This document shows, piece by piece, positions 33,138 through 40,867 of a DNA stretch of 55,813 bases. The notes beneath the pieces are model-generated. The model saw only the letters and a list, made by a program, of their open reading frames with translations, had not been told where the DNA came from and ran no database searches. The DNA is taken from contig LJCW01000296.1 of the NCBI GenBank assembly GCA_001298555.1, positions 1-55,813 on the forward strand. Direction: 5' to 3'. Position 1 is the first letter of the stretch, and each line of letters begins with the position of its first letter. This DNA is from Actinobacteria bacterium OV450 (GTDB taxonomy: Bacteria > Actinomycetota > Actinomycetes > Streptomycetales > Streptomycetaceae). The translations under genes and the position numbers were made by a program.

Positions 33138-34085
33138 CTACCGTGCGCCGGCCGACGAACCCGCCAGCGAGGGGGATCCGTTCGGGAACTGCGACACCGC
33201 TCCCGGAGGGTCGAGCTGCTGCTCCATGTCGTCCAGGGCGCTGCGCATCGCGGCGATGCGCAGGCGGAGCTCGTCCGCGCCCGCCGATGCCACCCGACCC
33301 GCGTGCCCTGCGGGCTGCCGGTCGGCGGCCTGTTCGGCGCGCTTCGCCTCCTCCTCCATCTCGCGCGCCTCCTCCAGGGCGTTGAGGACGACACCGATCA
33401 GCACGTTGACCAGGACGAAGGATGCGAGGAGCACGTAGGAGGCGTAGTAGATGATGCTGAACGGGGAGACGGCCAGTCCGGCATGGACGGCATCGCCCAG
33501 GCCCTCCAGCGTCATCAGCAGGAACAGGGTCAGCCCGGCCCGGCCGAGGGAGCCGTAGTGCTGCGGGTCGTGTCCGGCGAAGCAGATCCAGCCGACCATC
33601 GCGTACACGTACAGGATCAGGGCGCCCACGAACAGGAAGCTGACCGTCCCGGGCAGGCTGCGGCCGACGGCGACCAGCAGGACCCGCAGCTGCGGCATGA
33701 ACTGCGCGGTGCGCAGCACCCGCGCCAGGCGCAGCAGCCGCAGCAACGTGGTGTTCTCCCGCAGGAACGGGACGAAGGCCGAGGAGACCACGAGCAGGTC
33801 GAAGACGTTCCACGGATCACGGAAGAAAGCTTTCGGCCGGTCGGCGTACGCGCCCAGGCGGATCAGCATCTCCAGACTGAACGCCGTGACGCAGAACCGT
33901 TCGGCGGAGTCGAGCAGGACGCCGTACTCCGCGGACAGGCCGCTGTACGTCTCGACGCCCAGCAGCACGGCGTTGAGGAGGATCACCGACATGACGCCCA
34001 GCGCGAACACGCGTGCCTCGCACACGTCGCGGCAGCGCGCGGCAAGCCTCTCGCGACCGGTGGACGTCCGGATGAGGTCGGGCAT
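33138..34085 (-). CDS. Bacterial voltage-gated cation channel (NaChBac class)
   Basis: Six-helix channel of 315 residues. S2 carries Glu72, S3 Asp90/Asp96 and S4 the regular arginines 116, 119, 122 and 125 (LLRLLRLARVLR). The pore loop reads FLLMTLEGLGDAV, where NaChBac-type sodium channels have TLESW. The filter glutamate is kept but the following Ser-Trp is Gly-Leu, so selectivity may differ. The C-terminus (about 236-290) is a charged coiled coil that would assemble the tetramer. Of two adjacent ATGs the one at 34085 has the better spacing from GAGG. Which ion passes is unknown. Confidence 0.88.
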   Translation of the reverse strand: MPDLIRTSTGRERLAARCRDVCEARVFALGVMSVILLNAVLLGVETYSGLSAEYGVLLDSAERFCVTAFSLEMLIRLGAYADRPKAFFRDPWNVFDLLVVSSAFVPFLRENTTLLRLLRLARVLRTAQFMPQLRVLLVAVGRSLPGTVSFLFVGALILYVYAMVGWICFAGHDPQHYGSLGRAGLTLFLLMTLEGLGDAVHAGLAVSPFSIIYYASYVLLASFVLVNVLIGVVLNALEEAREMEEEAKRAEQAADRQPAGHAGRVASAGADELRLRIAAMRSALDDMEQQLDPPGAVSQFPNGSPSLAGSSAGAR

Positions 34086-34401
34086 CATGCTCCCTCGGCC
34101 GTGGCCGGCACCGGCCACGGGCTGTGTCGCGCCCCGGCGTCCGCCAAGGCTGTGATCAAGCTCCAGGTCGTGTAACGCCGCATGGCCGCATACGAATCGC
34201 TCCGTCCCGACACATCGCCCGATCGGGGAACGGTGACGCCCGATCGTGGTCCGCACGCCCGCGGGTCCGGCCGTGCGTACCGGGGACTCCGTCGGGCTCG
34301 GCCGGGTACGCCGGCGAACCGGAGCCGTTGGGCTGACGGGCTGACACCGGGTGCGGCCCGGCTCTAGGTTCTTCCGTAGGTCGATTGCACTCGGGGGGAT
34401 C
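34086..34401. other. Divergent region between channel and kinase; kinase promoter at 34341-34370
   Basis: No gene is seen. On the plus strand CTGACA (34341-34346) and TAGGTT (34365-34370) are 18 bases apart and form a plausible promoter for the kinase, whose GTG lies about 25 bases past the expected start point. No equally clear promoter is visible for the channel gene. Confidence 0.5.
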
Positions 34402-35907
34402 GTGGAGCAGCTGAAGGCCGGTGACCCGGCGGCCGTCGGCCCGTACCGGATCACGGCGCGGCTCGGCGCCGGCGGCATGGGGCAGGTCTACCTCGGGGAG
34501 TCGCGCAGCGGGCGGCGGGTGGCGGTGAAGGTCGTACGGCCGGAGATCGCCTCGGACCCCGGCTTCCGGGCGCGGTTCCGGCGCGAGGTGGAGGCGGCGA
34601 AGGCGGTCGGAGGGTTCTGGACCGCGACCGTGGTCGACGCGGATCCGGAGGCGGAGACGCCCTGGGTGGCCAGCGACTACATCCCGGCTCCCGACCTTGC
34701 GCAACGGGTGCGGGAGCACGGGCCGTTGCCGGAGGACGCAGTGTGGCGGCTGGGCGCGGGCATCGCCGAGGCGCTGCACTCCGTCCACCGGGCGGGACTG
34801 GTGCACCGGGACCTCAAGCCGGCGAACATCCTGCTGACGGAGAACGGGCCGCGGCTCATCGACTTCGGGATCGCCAAGGCGCTGAACGGTGCGACCGTGC
34901 TCACCCGGACGGGCGTGGCGATCGGGACAGCCGGATTCATGTCGCCCGAACAGGCCAGGGGCGACGGTGTCGGCACGGCCAGCGACGTCTTCTCCCTCGG
35001 TACGGTGCTGTGCTTCGCGGCGACGGGGCGCATGCCGTTCGGTGAGGGCAGCGCTGCGGAGCTGCTGTACCGGGTCGTGCACGAGACGCCTGACCTGGAC
35101 CAGGTGCCGGCGGGGCTCCGGACGGTGCTGGGCGGATGCCTGGAGAAGCGGGCGGACGCGAGGCCGTCCGCGGAGGAGCTGCTGTCCGTGCTGAGCGGGG
35201 GTGGCGCGGCGACCGTTGCCGGTGCGGGGGCGCGCCCTCCTGCGGCTCCGCCGGACCTGCCGGTTGCGCCTGCGCCGCCACCGCCTCCGCCTCCGGGCGG
35301 GCTCAGGCAGCCTGCGGTGCCCGTCGGCCACAGGGCGGTCGGGCGGAAGCCGGTGGCGGGCGCCGAGGTGCGCTACTCGATGGGGCACATGCGGGTCGCC
35401 TACGCGGCCGTGCTGGCCGGGGCAGTTCCACTCGCGGTGGCCGTGTTCTCCTCCGTGGACCACCCCGTCGCCGCCGTACTGACGAGCATCGTCGCGCTTG
35501 CGCTGTTCAGCCTGGGAGGACTGGCCATGGCGCGCGGCGACGCGGCTTGCGTACGGGTGACGGGTGACGGGCTCTCCTTCTTGCGCGAAGGGCATGACTG
35601 GAGCGCGACCTGGGCGGAATTGGCCCGCGTCACCCTGCGGCCGGCGCGGTGGGGTCCGGTGCAGGAGTTCGTCGTGGTCGGCGAACTGGCGCCGGGGGCG
35701 ACGAAGAACGTCGTCTGGGAACGCTTCCGGCCGGCCGGCCCCGGTCCGAGGGCGGCGGTCACCACCATCCGCTTCCGCAACGAGGGTCTGGCCCGGGCGG
35801 AGATCGGACGGCTGCACGAGGCGTTGCTGCACTGCGCCGGCGAGCGCTACGTGTACGACGACGGGCCGATCGGCGTCATGCCGACCGGCGTCATCCGTGG
35901 CCGTTGA
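34402..35907 (+). CDS. Membrane-anchored Ser/Thr protein kinase
   Basis: Hanks-type kinase of 501 residues. The glycine loop is LGAGGMGQV (21-29), ATP-binding Lys43 is in VAVKVV, the catalytic loop is HRDLKPAN with Asp137, and DFG has Asp154. The kinase domain ends near 270 and is followed by a Pro-rich linker (PAPPPPPPP). Two hydrophobic segments at about 350-395 anchor it. The C-terminal 110 residues form a strand-rich domain (YSMGHM region excluded) unlike PASTA repeats, so the sensed signal is unclear. The GTG at 34402 has GGGGGG five to nine bases upstream. It is divergent from the cation channel. Confidence 0.92.
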   Translation: MEQLKAGDPAAVGPYRITARLGAGGMGQVYLGESRSGRRVAVKVVRPEIASDPGFRARFRREVEAAKAVGGFWTATVVDADPEAETPWVASDYIPAPDLAQRVREHGPLPEDAVWRLGAGIAEALHSVHRAGLVHRDLKPANILLTENGPRLIDFGIAKALNGATVLTRTGVAIGTAGFMSPEQARGDGVGTASDVFSLGTVLCFAATGRMPFGEGSAAELLYRVVHETPDLDQVPAGLRTVLGGCLEKRADARPSAEELLSVLSGGGAATVAGAGARPPAAPPDLPVAPAPPPPPPPGGLRQPAVPVGHRAVGRKPVAGAEVRYSMGHMRVAYAAVLAGAVPLAVAVFSSVDHPVAAVLTSIVALALFSLGGLAMARGDAACVRVTGDGLSFLREGHDWSATWAELARVTLRPARWGPVQEFVVVGELAPGATKNVVWERFRPAGPGPRAAVTTIRFRNEGLARAEIGRLHEALLHCAGERYVYDDGPIGVMPTGVIRGR

Positions 35908-35974
35908 CCGGCGGAGGCCGCCGGCAGCCGCTCGGTCATGCAGGTCGATCCCGCGGCACGTCCGTCGGGCCGAC

Positions 35975-35998
35975 GGTCAGGCGGTCAGGCGGTCAGGC
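35975..35998. repeat. Tandem octamer (GGTCAGGC)x3
   Basis: Three perfect GGTCAGGC units lie in the 101-base gap between the convergent kinase and amidohydrolase genes. It is a short slippage-type repeat. Confidence 0.85.
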
Positions 35999-36008
35999 GG
36001 CTCGACGG

Positions 36009-36947
36009 TCAGGCTCGTACAAGGCGGGGGAAGAGGGACTCGGCGTTGCCACGGTGGATCGAGTGGAGCTGCCCGTCCGCCCAGTGCGGGTAGTCGACCA
36101 GCCCGTCGTCGAAGCCGCTGCACCATTCCTCGGGCACCATGGGGAAGTCGCTGCCGTACAGGACGTGTCCGGGCTCGGCGAACGCGAGGAGCGAGGGCAG
36201 AGAAGCCGGGCCCGCGCAGAACGCGGTGTCGAAGTAGAAGCGGCGCAGTTCGGCCATGAGGTCCGCGGGAGCGCTGCCCGGACGCAGCCGGGCGGCGGCC
36301 GCGAAGCGGTGGGCGGCGTACGGCAGGAAGCCGCCCGCGTGGGGAAGGATCATCTTGAGCCGGGGATATCTGCCCGGGACACCGGCGACGGCCAGGTGCA
36401 GGGCCGTGCGGGCGGTGTCGTACGGGAAGTCCACCAGCGGGCTGGGCAGGCCCGGGACCATCGCACCGGGCGGCGCGGTGGGGTGGACGAGGACCACGGC
36501 CTCGCGCGCGTCCAGCTCGGCCCAGAGCGGCTCGAACTCCGCGTCCCCGAGGTAGCGCCCGTCGGCGTTGGACAGGACCATCACGCCGTCCGCGTCCAGC
36601 TCGTCCAAGGCGTGGGCGGCCTCGGCGAGTGCCCCGTCGACGTCCGGCAGGGGGAGGACGGCGAAATTGCCGAACCGGTCGGGCCGGTCCTTCACGAGCT
36701 CCGCGGTGAACTCGTTCACGTCCCGGGCCGTGGCCCGGGCCCCCTCGTGGTCGCCGGGAGCCCCGAGCGGAGCGGCGTACGAGAGGATGCCGGTGGCGAT
36801 CGAACGGCGGTCCATCATCGCGATCGCGCTCTGCCGGTCCCAGGCGGGCACCGGCCAGCCGAGGGCGGCGGCGCGGTCGGCGATGGCGCGGCTGCGGTCG
36901 GGCGGAATCACGTGGTGATGGACGTCGATGCGTGCGTGTTCCTTCAT
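36009..36947 (-). CDS. Amidohydrolase of the ACMSD-like family
   Basis: Metal-dependent TIM-barrel enzyme of 312 residues. Metal-binding signatures are the N-terminal VHHHVIPP, His in VLVHPTAPP, His in ILPHAGGFLP and Asp in LYGSDFPM. This is the order found in 2-amino-3-carboxymuconate semialdehyde decarboxylase-like and gamma-resorcylate decarboxylase-like amidohydrolases, so either decarboxylation or hydrolysis is possible. GAGGA lies five bases before the ATG. No aromatic-degradation genes lie nearby to define the substrate. Confidence 0.9.
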   Translation of the reverse strand: MKEHARIDVHHHVIPPDRSRAIADRAAALGWPVPAWDRQSAIAMMDRRSIATGILSYAAPLGAPGDHEGARATARDVNEFTAELVKDRPDRFGNFAVLPLPDVDGALAEAAHALDELDADGVMVLSNADGRYLGDAEFEPLWAELDAREAVVLVHPTAPPGAMVPGLPSPLVDFPYDTARTALHLAVAGVPGRYPRLKMILPHAGGFLPYAAHRFAAAARLRPGSAPADLMAELRRFYFDTAFCAGPASLPSLLAFAEPGHVLYGSDFPMVPEEWCSGFDDGLVDYPHWADGQLHSIHRGNAESLFPRLVRA

Positions 36948-37310
36948 GCCGGTCCTCGTCTCCTGCGCCGGTCGCCGGGGCGGCCGGCGCACGTGCACGG
37001 TGCACGGGAACGCAGCGGGGCCGGGCCGCAGTCCATGGGACCCCACGGACGCCGACGGCCGTCGGCACGCGCGAAGGCCACCCCGGCCGGTCCACCTGTC
37101 CGGCCCACGCACCCGCGCCCGGGTCAGGACGCAGTGACCAGGCATGTCAGGGCGACGGCCCCGAGCACGGCGGGTGGGGCGCCACCACCGGCCGAGGTCT
37201 CGGCGGACGGCCGGGACCGTGTGCGCGGTTCTGTGGACGGTGATCTGCGAGGAGGCTGCAAAAGGCGGATCGCTGTCGCTCCTCGGACCCGTGCGGGTGG
37301 CGGATCGCCC
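36948..37310. other. Intergenic region, no gene seen
   Basis: These 363 bases lie between two minus-strand genes and contain the amidohydrolase promoter. GGCGGATCGC occurs twice (37264-37273 and 37299-37308). No coding frame with convincing composition was found on either strand. Confidence 0.4.
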
Positions 37311-38495
37311 TCACGCCGAGCCGGTGAAGAGGCGGCGTTCCAGAGGGGTGCGCATGCTCGGGCGGATACGGATGTCGCCGAGGAAGGCGGCCATACGGGC
37401 GGCTTCGGCGGCGGCGGCCGCCCGGGCCGCGGAGGTGCGGCCGGCGGGTGTCAGGGCGTGGGTCGCGATCTCGCCGTCGGGGCGCTGCGTCCAGCCGCCG
37501 ACGATGCGGCCGTCCCACCAGATGGTGGGGCCGATGTTGCCGTAGGCGTCGAACAGCTCGGGTACGAGGGCGGGGTCGAGGTACCAGTCGCGGTGTCTCC
37601 AGCCCATGGGGGTGGGATCGAGTGCGGGCAGCAGGACGGCCGCGGGTTCGGTCTCGGGGGACGGATCGAGGTGGTCGGGCAGGGCGTGGCCGGGGCCGTG
37701 CGAGAGGTCGACCTCGACGGCTCCGGTGCGGGCTACGGCCTTGCGGGTGTCGGTGAGGGTCCAGCCGGTCCACCACTTGATGTCGTCGGTGGTGACGGGC
37801 CCGAACGCGCGCAGGTAGTGGGTCGCGAGCTCCACCCTGGCTTCGTCGGCGGCCATTGCGGGGTGGGGTTCGGCCACGGTCCAGCGGAACTGGGACGAGG
37901 CCCAGGTTCCCAGCGGGCGTCCGCGCCGGATCCGGCTCTCGGCGGCCATCACGCCCAGCACACGACTGGTGATGCGGGGTGTGGCACCGTACGGCTTGCC
38001 CGGAGAGACGGTGATCTGGGTCCGCAGTGCGGGGACCGCGGCCGCGAGCTGGGCGGCGGTGGCCTCGCCGAGCCCCGCCAGGGCGGCCAGCACGGCGTCC
38101 TCGGTGGCGGCCAGCCAGGCGTCGCCGTGACCGTGCTGCTCGGCGAGGACTTTGAGGAGGTTCCTCCGCTCGCGGGCCGCGACGGCCCGTGCGGTGGAGG
38201 CGTCGACGACGGGCGCAAGGTCGCGGGGGACGACGAACATGGTGCGGCGCATGCACAGCATCCGCACCAGGGTCCGCTCCGCGTACAGGGCGCGTTCCAG
38301 CTGCGCCGGGGCAGGATCGGTCGTACGGGCGGCCACGGTCAGGTACACCGTGGCGGGATCCGTGGCGTGGAGCGCGACGAGCGCTTCGCAGACCTGCTCG
38401 GGCGTGTCCGCGCGGCCCTGCGGCGTCAGGAGGTGGCTGGTGGTGACGCGGGCGCGCCGCTGTCGGTCGGTGATCTTCGGTCGGGCATTGCTCAT
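37311..38495 (-). CDS. AlkZ-superfamily (HTH_42) winged-helix protein
   Basis: Protein of 394 residues built of winged-helix repeats typical of the AlkZ/YcaQ superfamily, which includes DNA glycosylases that excise bulky or crosslinked bases. The C-terminal DPTPMGWRHRDWYLD and TIWWDGRIVGGWTQR are family hallmarks. At the place where active glycosylases have QxQ (usual context LQAQDP), this protein reads LHATDP (about 42-47), so the catalytic glutamines are replaced. It may be an inactive DNA binder or use another chemistry. It has no neighbour suggesting self-resistance to a DNA-damaging metabolite. Confidence 0.85.
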   Translation of the reverse strand: MSNARPKITDRQRRARVTTSHLLTPQGRADTPEQVCEALVALHATDPATVYLTVAARTTDPAPAQLERALYAERTLVRMLCMRRTMFVVPRDLAPVVDASTARAVAARERRNLLKVLAEQHGHGDAWLAATEDAVLAALAGLGEATAAQLAAAVPALRTQITVSPGKPYGATPRITSRVLGVMAAESRIRRGRPLGTWASSQFRWTVAEPHPAMAADEARVELATHYLRAFGPVTTDDIKWWTGWTLTDTRKAVARTGAVEVDLSHGPGHALPDHLDPSPETEPAAVLLPALDPTPMGWRHRDWYLDPALVPELFDAYGNIGPTIWWDGRIVGGWTQRPDGEIATHALTPAGRTSAARAAAAAEAARMAAFLGDIRIRPSMRTPLERRLFTGSA

Positions 38496-38609
38496 GGTGT
38501 GGGCCGGGGGCGCATGGCCGCCCGTTGCCGTCCTTCCACTGGTTCGACGGAGCCGCGCCGCCCGGAAGGGGCAGCCGTCGGGGGGCGCGGCGAGGGCCTC
38601 AGGCGGTGT

Positions 38610-38711
38610 TCAGGGCGCCGCGCCGTTCGAGCAGTTCGTTGTGCCGGTGGCCGGCCCGGCCCTTGATGGTGCGGTGGTGAGCCTGGTGGTGGTGTCGTCG
38701 GCCTTCGCCAT
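38610..38711 (-). CDS. Possible tiny ORF, perhaps frameshifted
   Basis: An ATG at 38711 has a good GGGGAG ribosome site four bases upstream and opens a 33-residue frame, MAKADDTTTRLTT and on. After about codon 13 the third-position GC of this frame drops sharply. A second frame then looks coding and ends HNELLERRGALNTA with a stop nearby. The switch falls in an ACC/CAC-rich run. This may be a small gene of about 38 residues broken by an indel, or chance. I do not recognise either product. Confidence 0.3.
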   Translation of the reverse strand: MAKADDTTTRLTTAPSRAGPATGTTNCSNGAAP

Positions 38712-38866
38712 GGATCTCCCCTGCTGTGCGTACGTGCGTCCGTCCCGGGCAGGCCGGTCAAGGGCAGTCTCGGGGCCACACGGCCCGGCGCCATCCGACA
38801 GCCCCACGGGCGGAACCGACTGTACGCAGCATTGCGGACAGGATGGGTCCGCAATGCTGCGACGTC

Positions 38867-39526
38867 TCAGCCGGCCCCGCCGAGGGCCACGATGCGCTTC
38901 GCCTCCTCGGTCGCGAACTCGAATCCGGCGTCCGGGTCGAGCCAGAGCCGCTCCGTGGCGATCGCGTGCGTGCGTACGCGCGGATCGGGATCCGCCGTAG
39001 CCGCACCCAGCACCGGCACGATCACCTCCCCGAGCGCGATCAGTGCCCGGCTGAGACTCAGCTGCGTCTCGCGTTCGCCGCGCCCGAGCTGTCCCGCCAG
39101 CAGCACGGCCAGCGCGCGCTTGTCACCTTCGGGCACGAGCACGACCGCTGCCCGCCACGCGCTCCGGGCCACCTCGTCGTCGGCATCGGACAGCAGCGCC
39201 GGTGTGATCGCCGGCCACGCCCGCCGGTCCCCGATCTTGGACAGTGTGTGCAGCGCCTGGCTCCGTGCCTGCGCACGCTCCGAGCGGAGCTCGTCGAGCA
39301 GCGCCGGAACCGTCAGCGACGGCGCGTGGCGGATCAGCGCCCACGTCAGCATTTCCCGTACGTAGAAATCGGGTTCGACGGCGCACCGCTCGACCAGCTT
39401 GCCGATGGCGCCCGGGTCGGGGGCCGTGCCGACCGCCAGCGCTGCCCGCAACCGGACCGGCGAACTGTCGTCCTCCAGCCCCTCGACGGCTCGCATCGCA
39501 TGTGACACCTGTTCCGACATGGCCAT
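38867..39526 (-). CDS. HEAT-repeat protein
   Basis: All-helical protein of 219 residues made of HEAT-type repeats: VRLRAALAVGTAPDPGAIGKL, VREMLTWALIRHAP, ARSQALHTLSKIGD and VARSAWRAAVVLVPEGD. Such proteins are scaffolds for protein contacts or, in the ALK branch, DNA glycosylases; no catalytic residue is apparent. GGAGG lies eight bases before the ATG at 39526. The promoter has the long 19-base spacer with an internal dyad that marks MerR-type regulation, although no MerR gene is adjacent. Confidence 0.85.
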   Translation of the reverse strand: MAMSEQVSHAMRAVEGLEDDSSPVRLRAALAVGTAPDPGAIGKLVERCAVEPDFYVREMLTWALIRHAPSLTVPALLDELRSERAQARSQALHTLSKIGDRRAWPAITPALLSDADDEVARSAWRAAVVLVPEGDKRALAVLLAGQLGRGERETQLSLSRALIALGEVIVPVLGAATADPDPRVRTHAIATERLWLDPDAGFEFATEEAKRIVALGGAG

Positions 39527-39548
39527 GGGGACCACCTCCTCGGCCACG

Positions 39549-39579
39549 AGTGAAGAGCTTGTCACCGTGTCAAGGTCAA
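39549..39579 (-). promoter_or_regulatory. MerR-type promoter with 19-bp spacer
   Basis: On the minus strand TTGACC (39574-39579) and TTCACT (39549-39554) are 19 bases apart, and the near-perfect dyad CTTGACAC-G-GTGACAAG (39558-39574) lies between them. This is the classic layout of promoters activated by MerR-family proteins, which untwist an over-long spacer. The transcript would start about 16 bases before the HEAT-protein ATG. Confidence 0.55.
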
Positions 39580-39686
39580 GCGAAGTCCCATCGGGTTCGC
39601 CGCACGGCCCGGAACACAGGGTCGGCACCGGGCCGGTCACGGGATCTGGTCCGGTCACAGCTCGGGACGGGGCGACCCGGAACGCC

Positions 39687-39720
39687 AAAACGCCCGGCCG
39701 GGAGGTCCCGGGCGGGCGTC
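39687..39720 (-). terminator. Rho-independent terminator after the lytic transglycosylase
   Basis: On the minus strand the pair ACGCCCGCCCGGGA and TCCCGGCCGGGCGT (one mismatch) forms a long stem with a two-base loop, followed directly by TTTT. It lies 27 bases past the transglycosylase stop and is one of the few terminators here with a T-run. Confidence 0.85.
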
Positions 39721-39746
39721 TTCGGATGTCTGCTGCCGCTGGTGGC

Positions 39747-40151
39747 TCAGTACCAGTGGTGGGCCTGCCAGAAGTTCCAGGCGCCCACGGGGCTGCCGTA
39801 GCGGGAGTTCATGTAGTCCAGGCCCCACTTGATCTGGGTGGCCGGGTTGGTCTTCCAGTCGGCGCCGGCCGAGGCCATCTTCGAGCCGGGCAGGGCCTGG
39901 ACCAGGCCGTACGCGCCGGAGGAGGCGTTGGTGGCGGTGTGGTTCCAGCCGCTCTCACGGGAAACGATGTTGTTGAAGGCCGCGAACTGCGCCGGGTCCT
40001 TGATCATCTGCTGGGCGATCGCCTTGGCGCTCGTCGGGGCCGCCTGGGCGGGGACCGTGGCGAGCATGGAACCGGCGGCACCGAGGGCGACCACAGCGCC
40101 CGCGAGCGTCTTCTTCGAAGCGGCGATGCGGCGGATGACGGGATTCGACAC
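39747..40151 (-). CDS. Secreted lytic transglycosylase (SLT-like)
   Basis: Exported cell-wall enzyme of 134 residues. The signal peptide (about 1-37) ends ATVPAQA. The mature domain has the lysozyme-like core IVSRESGWNHTATN with the probable catalytic Glu, then SGAYGLVQALPGSKMA and GLDYMNSRYGSPVGAWNFW, as in small Streptomyces peptidoglycan hydrolases. GTG at 40151 is preferred because GGAAGG lies seven bases upstream. Transcription probably starts about 120 bases earlier, giving a structured leader. Expected role: peptidoglycan cleavage during growth or germination. Confidence 0.9.
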   Translation of the reverse strand: MSNPVIRRIAASKKTLAGAVVALGAAGSMLATVPAQAAPTSAKAIAQQMIKDPAQFAAFNNIVSRESGWNHTATNASSGAYGLVQALPGSKMASAGADWKTNPATQIKWGLDYMNSRYGSPVGAWNFWQAHHWY

Positions 40152-40277
40152 GGTCTGACCTTCCGAAGGGAACCAGGACGGTCGCCGCATGCCGAAGACA
40201 TGCGTGAGCCACTCACGCGAAGGAGAGGGGTTCGTCGGCGGCGGGGTGGGTACCCGTGCCGCCCGGCGACTGACCCA
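40152..40277 (-). ncRNA. Structured 5' leader of the lytic transglycosylase mRNA
   Basis: The leader folds well by eye. GTCGCCG near its 5' end (40264-40270) pairs perfectly with CGGCGAC (40181-40187) and closes a domain of about 90 bases. Inside are a 7-bp hairpin GCGTGAG/CTCACGC, a GCATG/CATGC hairpin and a GC-rich arm. A TTCCCTTCGGAA hairpin lies next to the ribosome site. Leaders of Streptomyces cell-wall hydrolases often carry the c-di-AMP (ydaO) riboswitch, but I cannot find its conserved CUAAC element, so the class is open. Confidence 0.45.
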
Positions 40278-40307
40278 GTTCTACAGACGGCCCGGACCCG
40301 CTGACAA
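40278..40307 (-). promoter_or_regulatory. Promoter of the lytic transglycosylase, TTGTCA / TAGAAC
   Basis: TTGTCA (40302-40307) and TAGAAC (40278-40283) on the minus strand are 18 bases apart. The expected start point near 40271 places the base-paired leader directly at the 5' end of the mRNA. Confidence 0.65.
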
Positions 40308-40762
40308 TGCCTGCTCCTACTACCGGTCCTCGCAATGACCCGGCGGCGATCTCCGGCAAACTCCGGGGAACCCGGTGCGGTATCTCCTGTCAGGTCCTAC
40401 GAGCCGGGTTCGTATGTGATGTGCACCCTATGGGGCGAGTCACCCCGGAGATGCCGGAATCTCACCATGTGCAGCGACTCGTCACGCTCGACGCATCGCG
40501 TCGCACCGCATCGCACCGCCGGCCGTACGGCAGGGCGGCGGGGCCAGGCGGGCCGTTCGTCCGCCCACCCGGACGCCCACCCGGATGGCGTAGCCGGCCG
40601 AGGAAGTCTCATCAGGCCCCGAACCGGCAGGCCGCATACAGCAGGGCCGGTCGGGCCGGCGCTGCACGGCCGAGCCCGGCCGAGCCCGGCGACACCGATC
40701 GTGCACCTTTCGACGCGAGTTGGGGCTATTGCCCGGATCACCTCTGTGCCGATCCTGCGGGC
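40308..40762. other. Gene-free stretch between divergent cell-wall genes
   Basis: About 450 bases without a supported gene. Long open frames exist on both strands but have Arg/Pro-rich products and no ribosome sites. Small inverted repeats such as CCGG-GGAA-CCCGG around 40364 are visible, with no recognised RNA class. Confidence 0.4.
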
Positions 40763-40825
40763 TTCCTTAAGGGAAGTTGAAGAACCCCTCCAGATCGATC
40801 TTTTCGCTGGTCACCAGCCTAGGCT
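40763..40825 (+). promoter_or_regulatory. CAP-gene promoter with 11-bp-spaced repeat element
   Basis: TTCCTTAAGGGAAGTTGAAG at 40763-40782 contains CTTAAG and TTGAAG starting 11 bases apart, as OmpR-type regulators prefer. A -10 TAGGCT (40820-40825) follows after 37 bases. The same element with the same 37-base gap precedes the redox operon at 42654. Confidence 0.55.
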
Positions 40826-40867
40826 CGGGCCGAGTCCCCTCTCCCTGCCTTATGAGGTGTTACCGGC

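Noticed and set aside
40152..40277. Calling the transglycosylase leader a c-di-AMP (ydaO) riboswitch
   Set aside because: Gene context fits, but the conserved CUAAC core and GGGGUGAAUC-type segment are not visible. Reported only as a structured leader.
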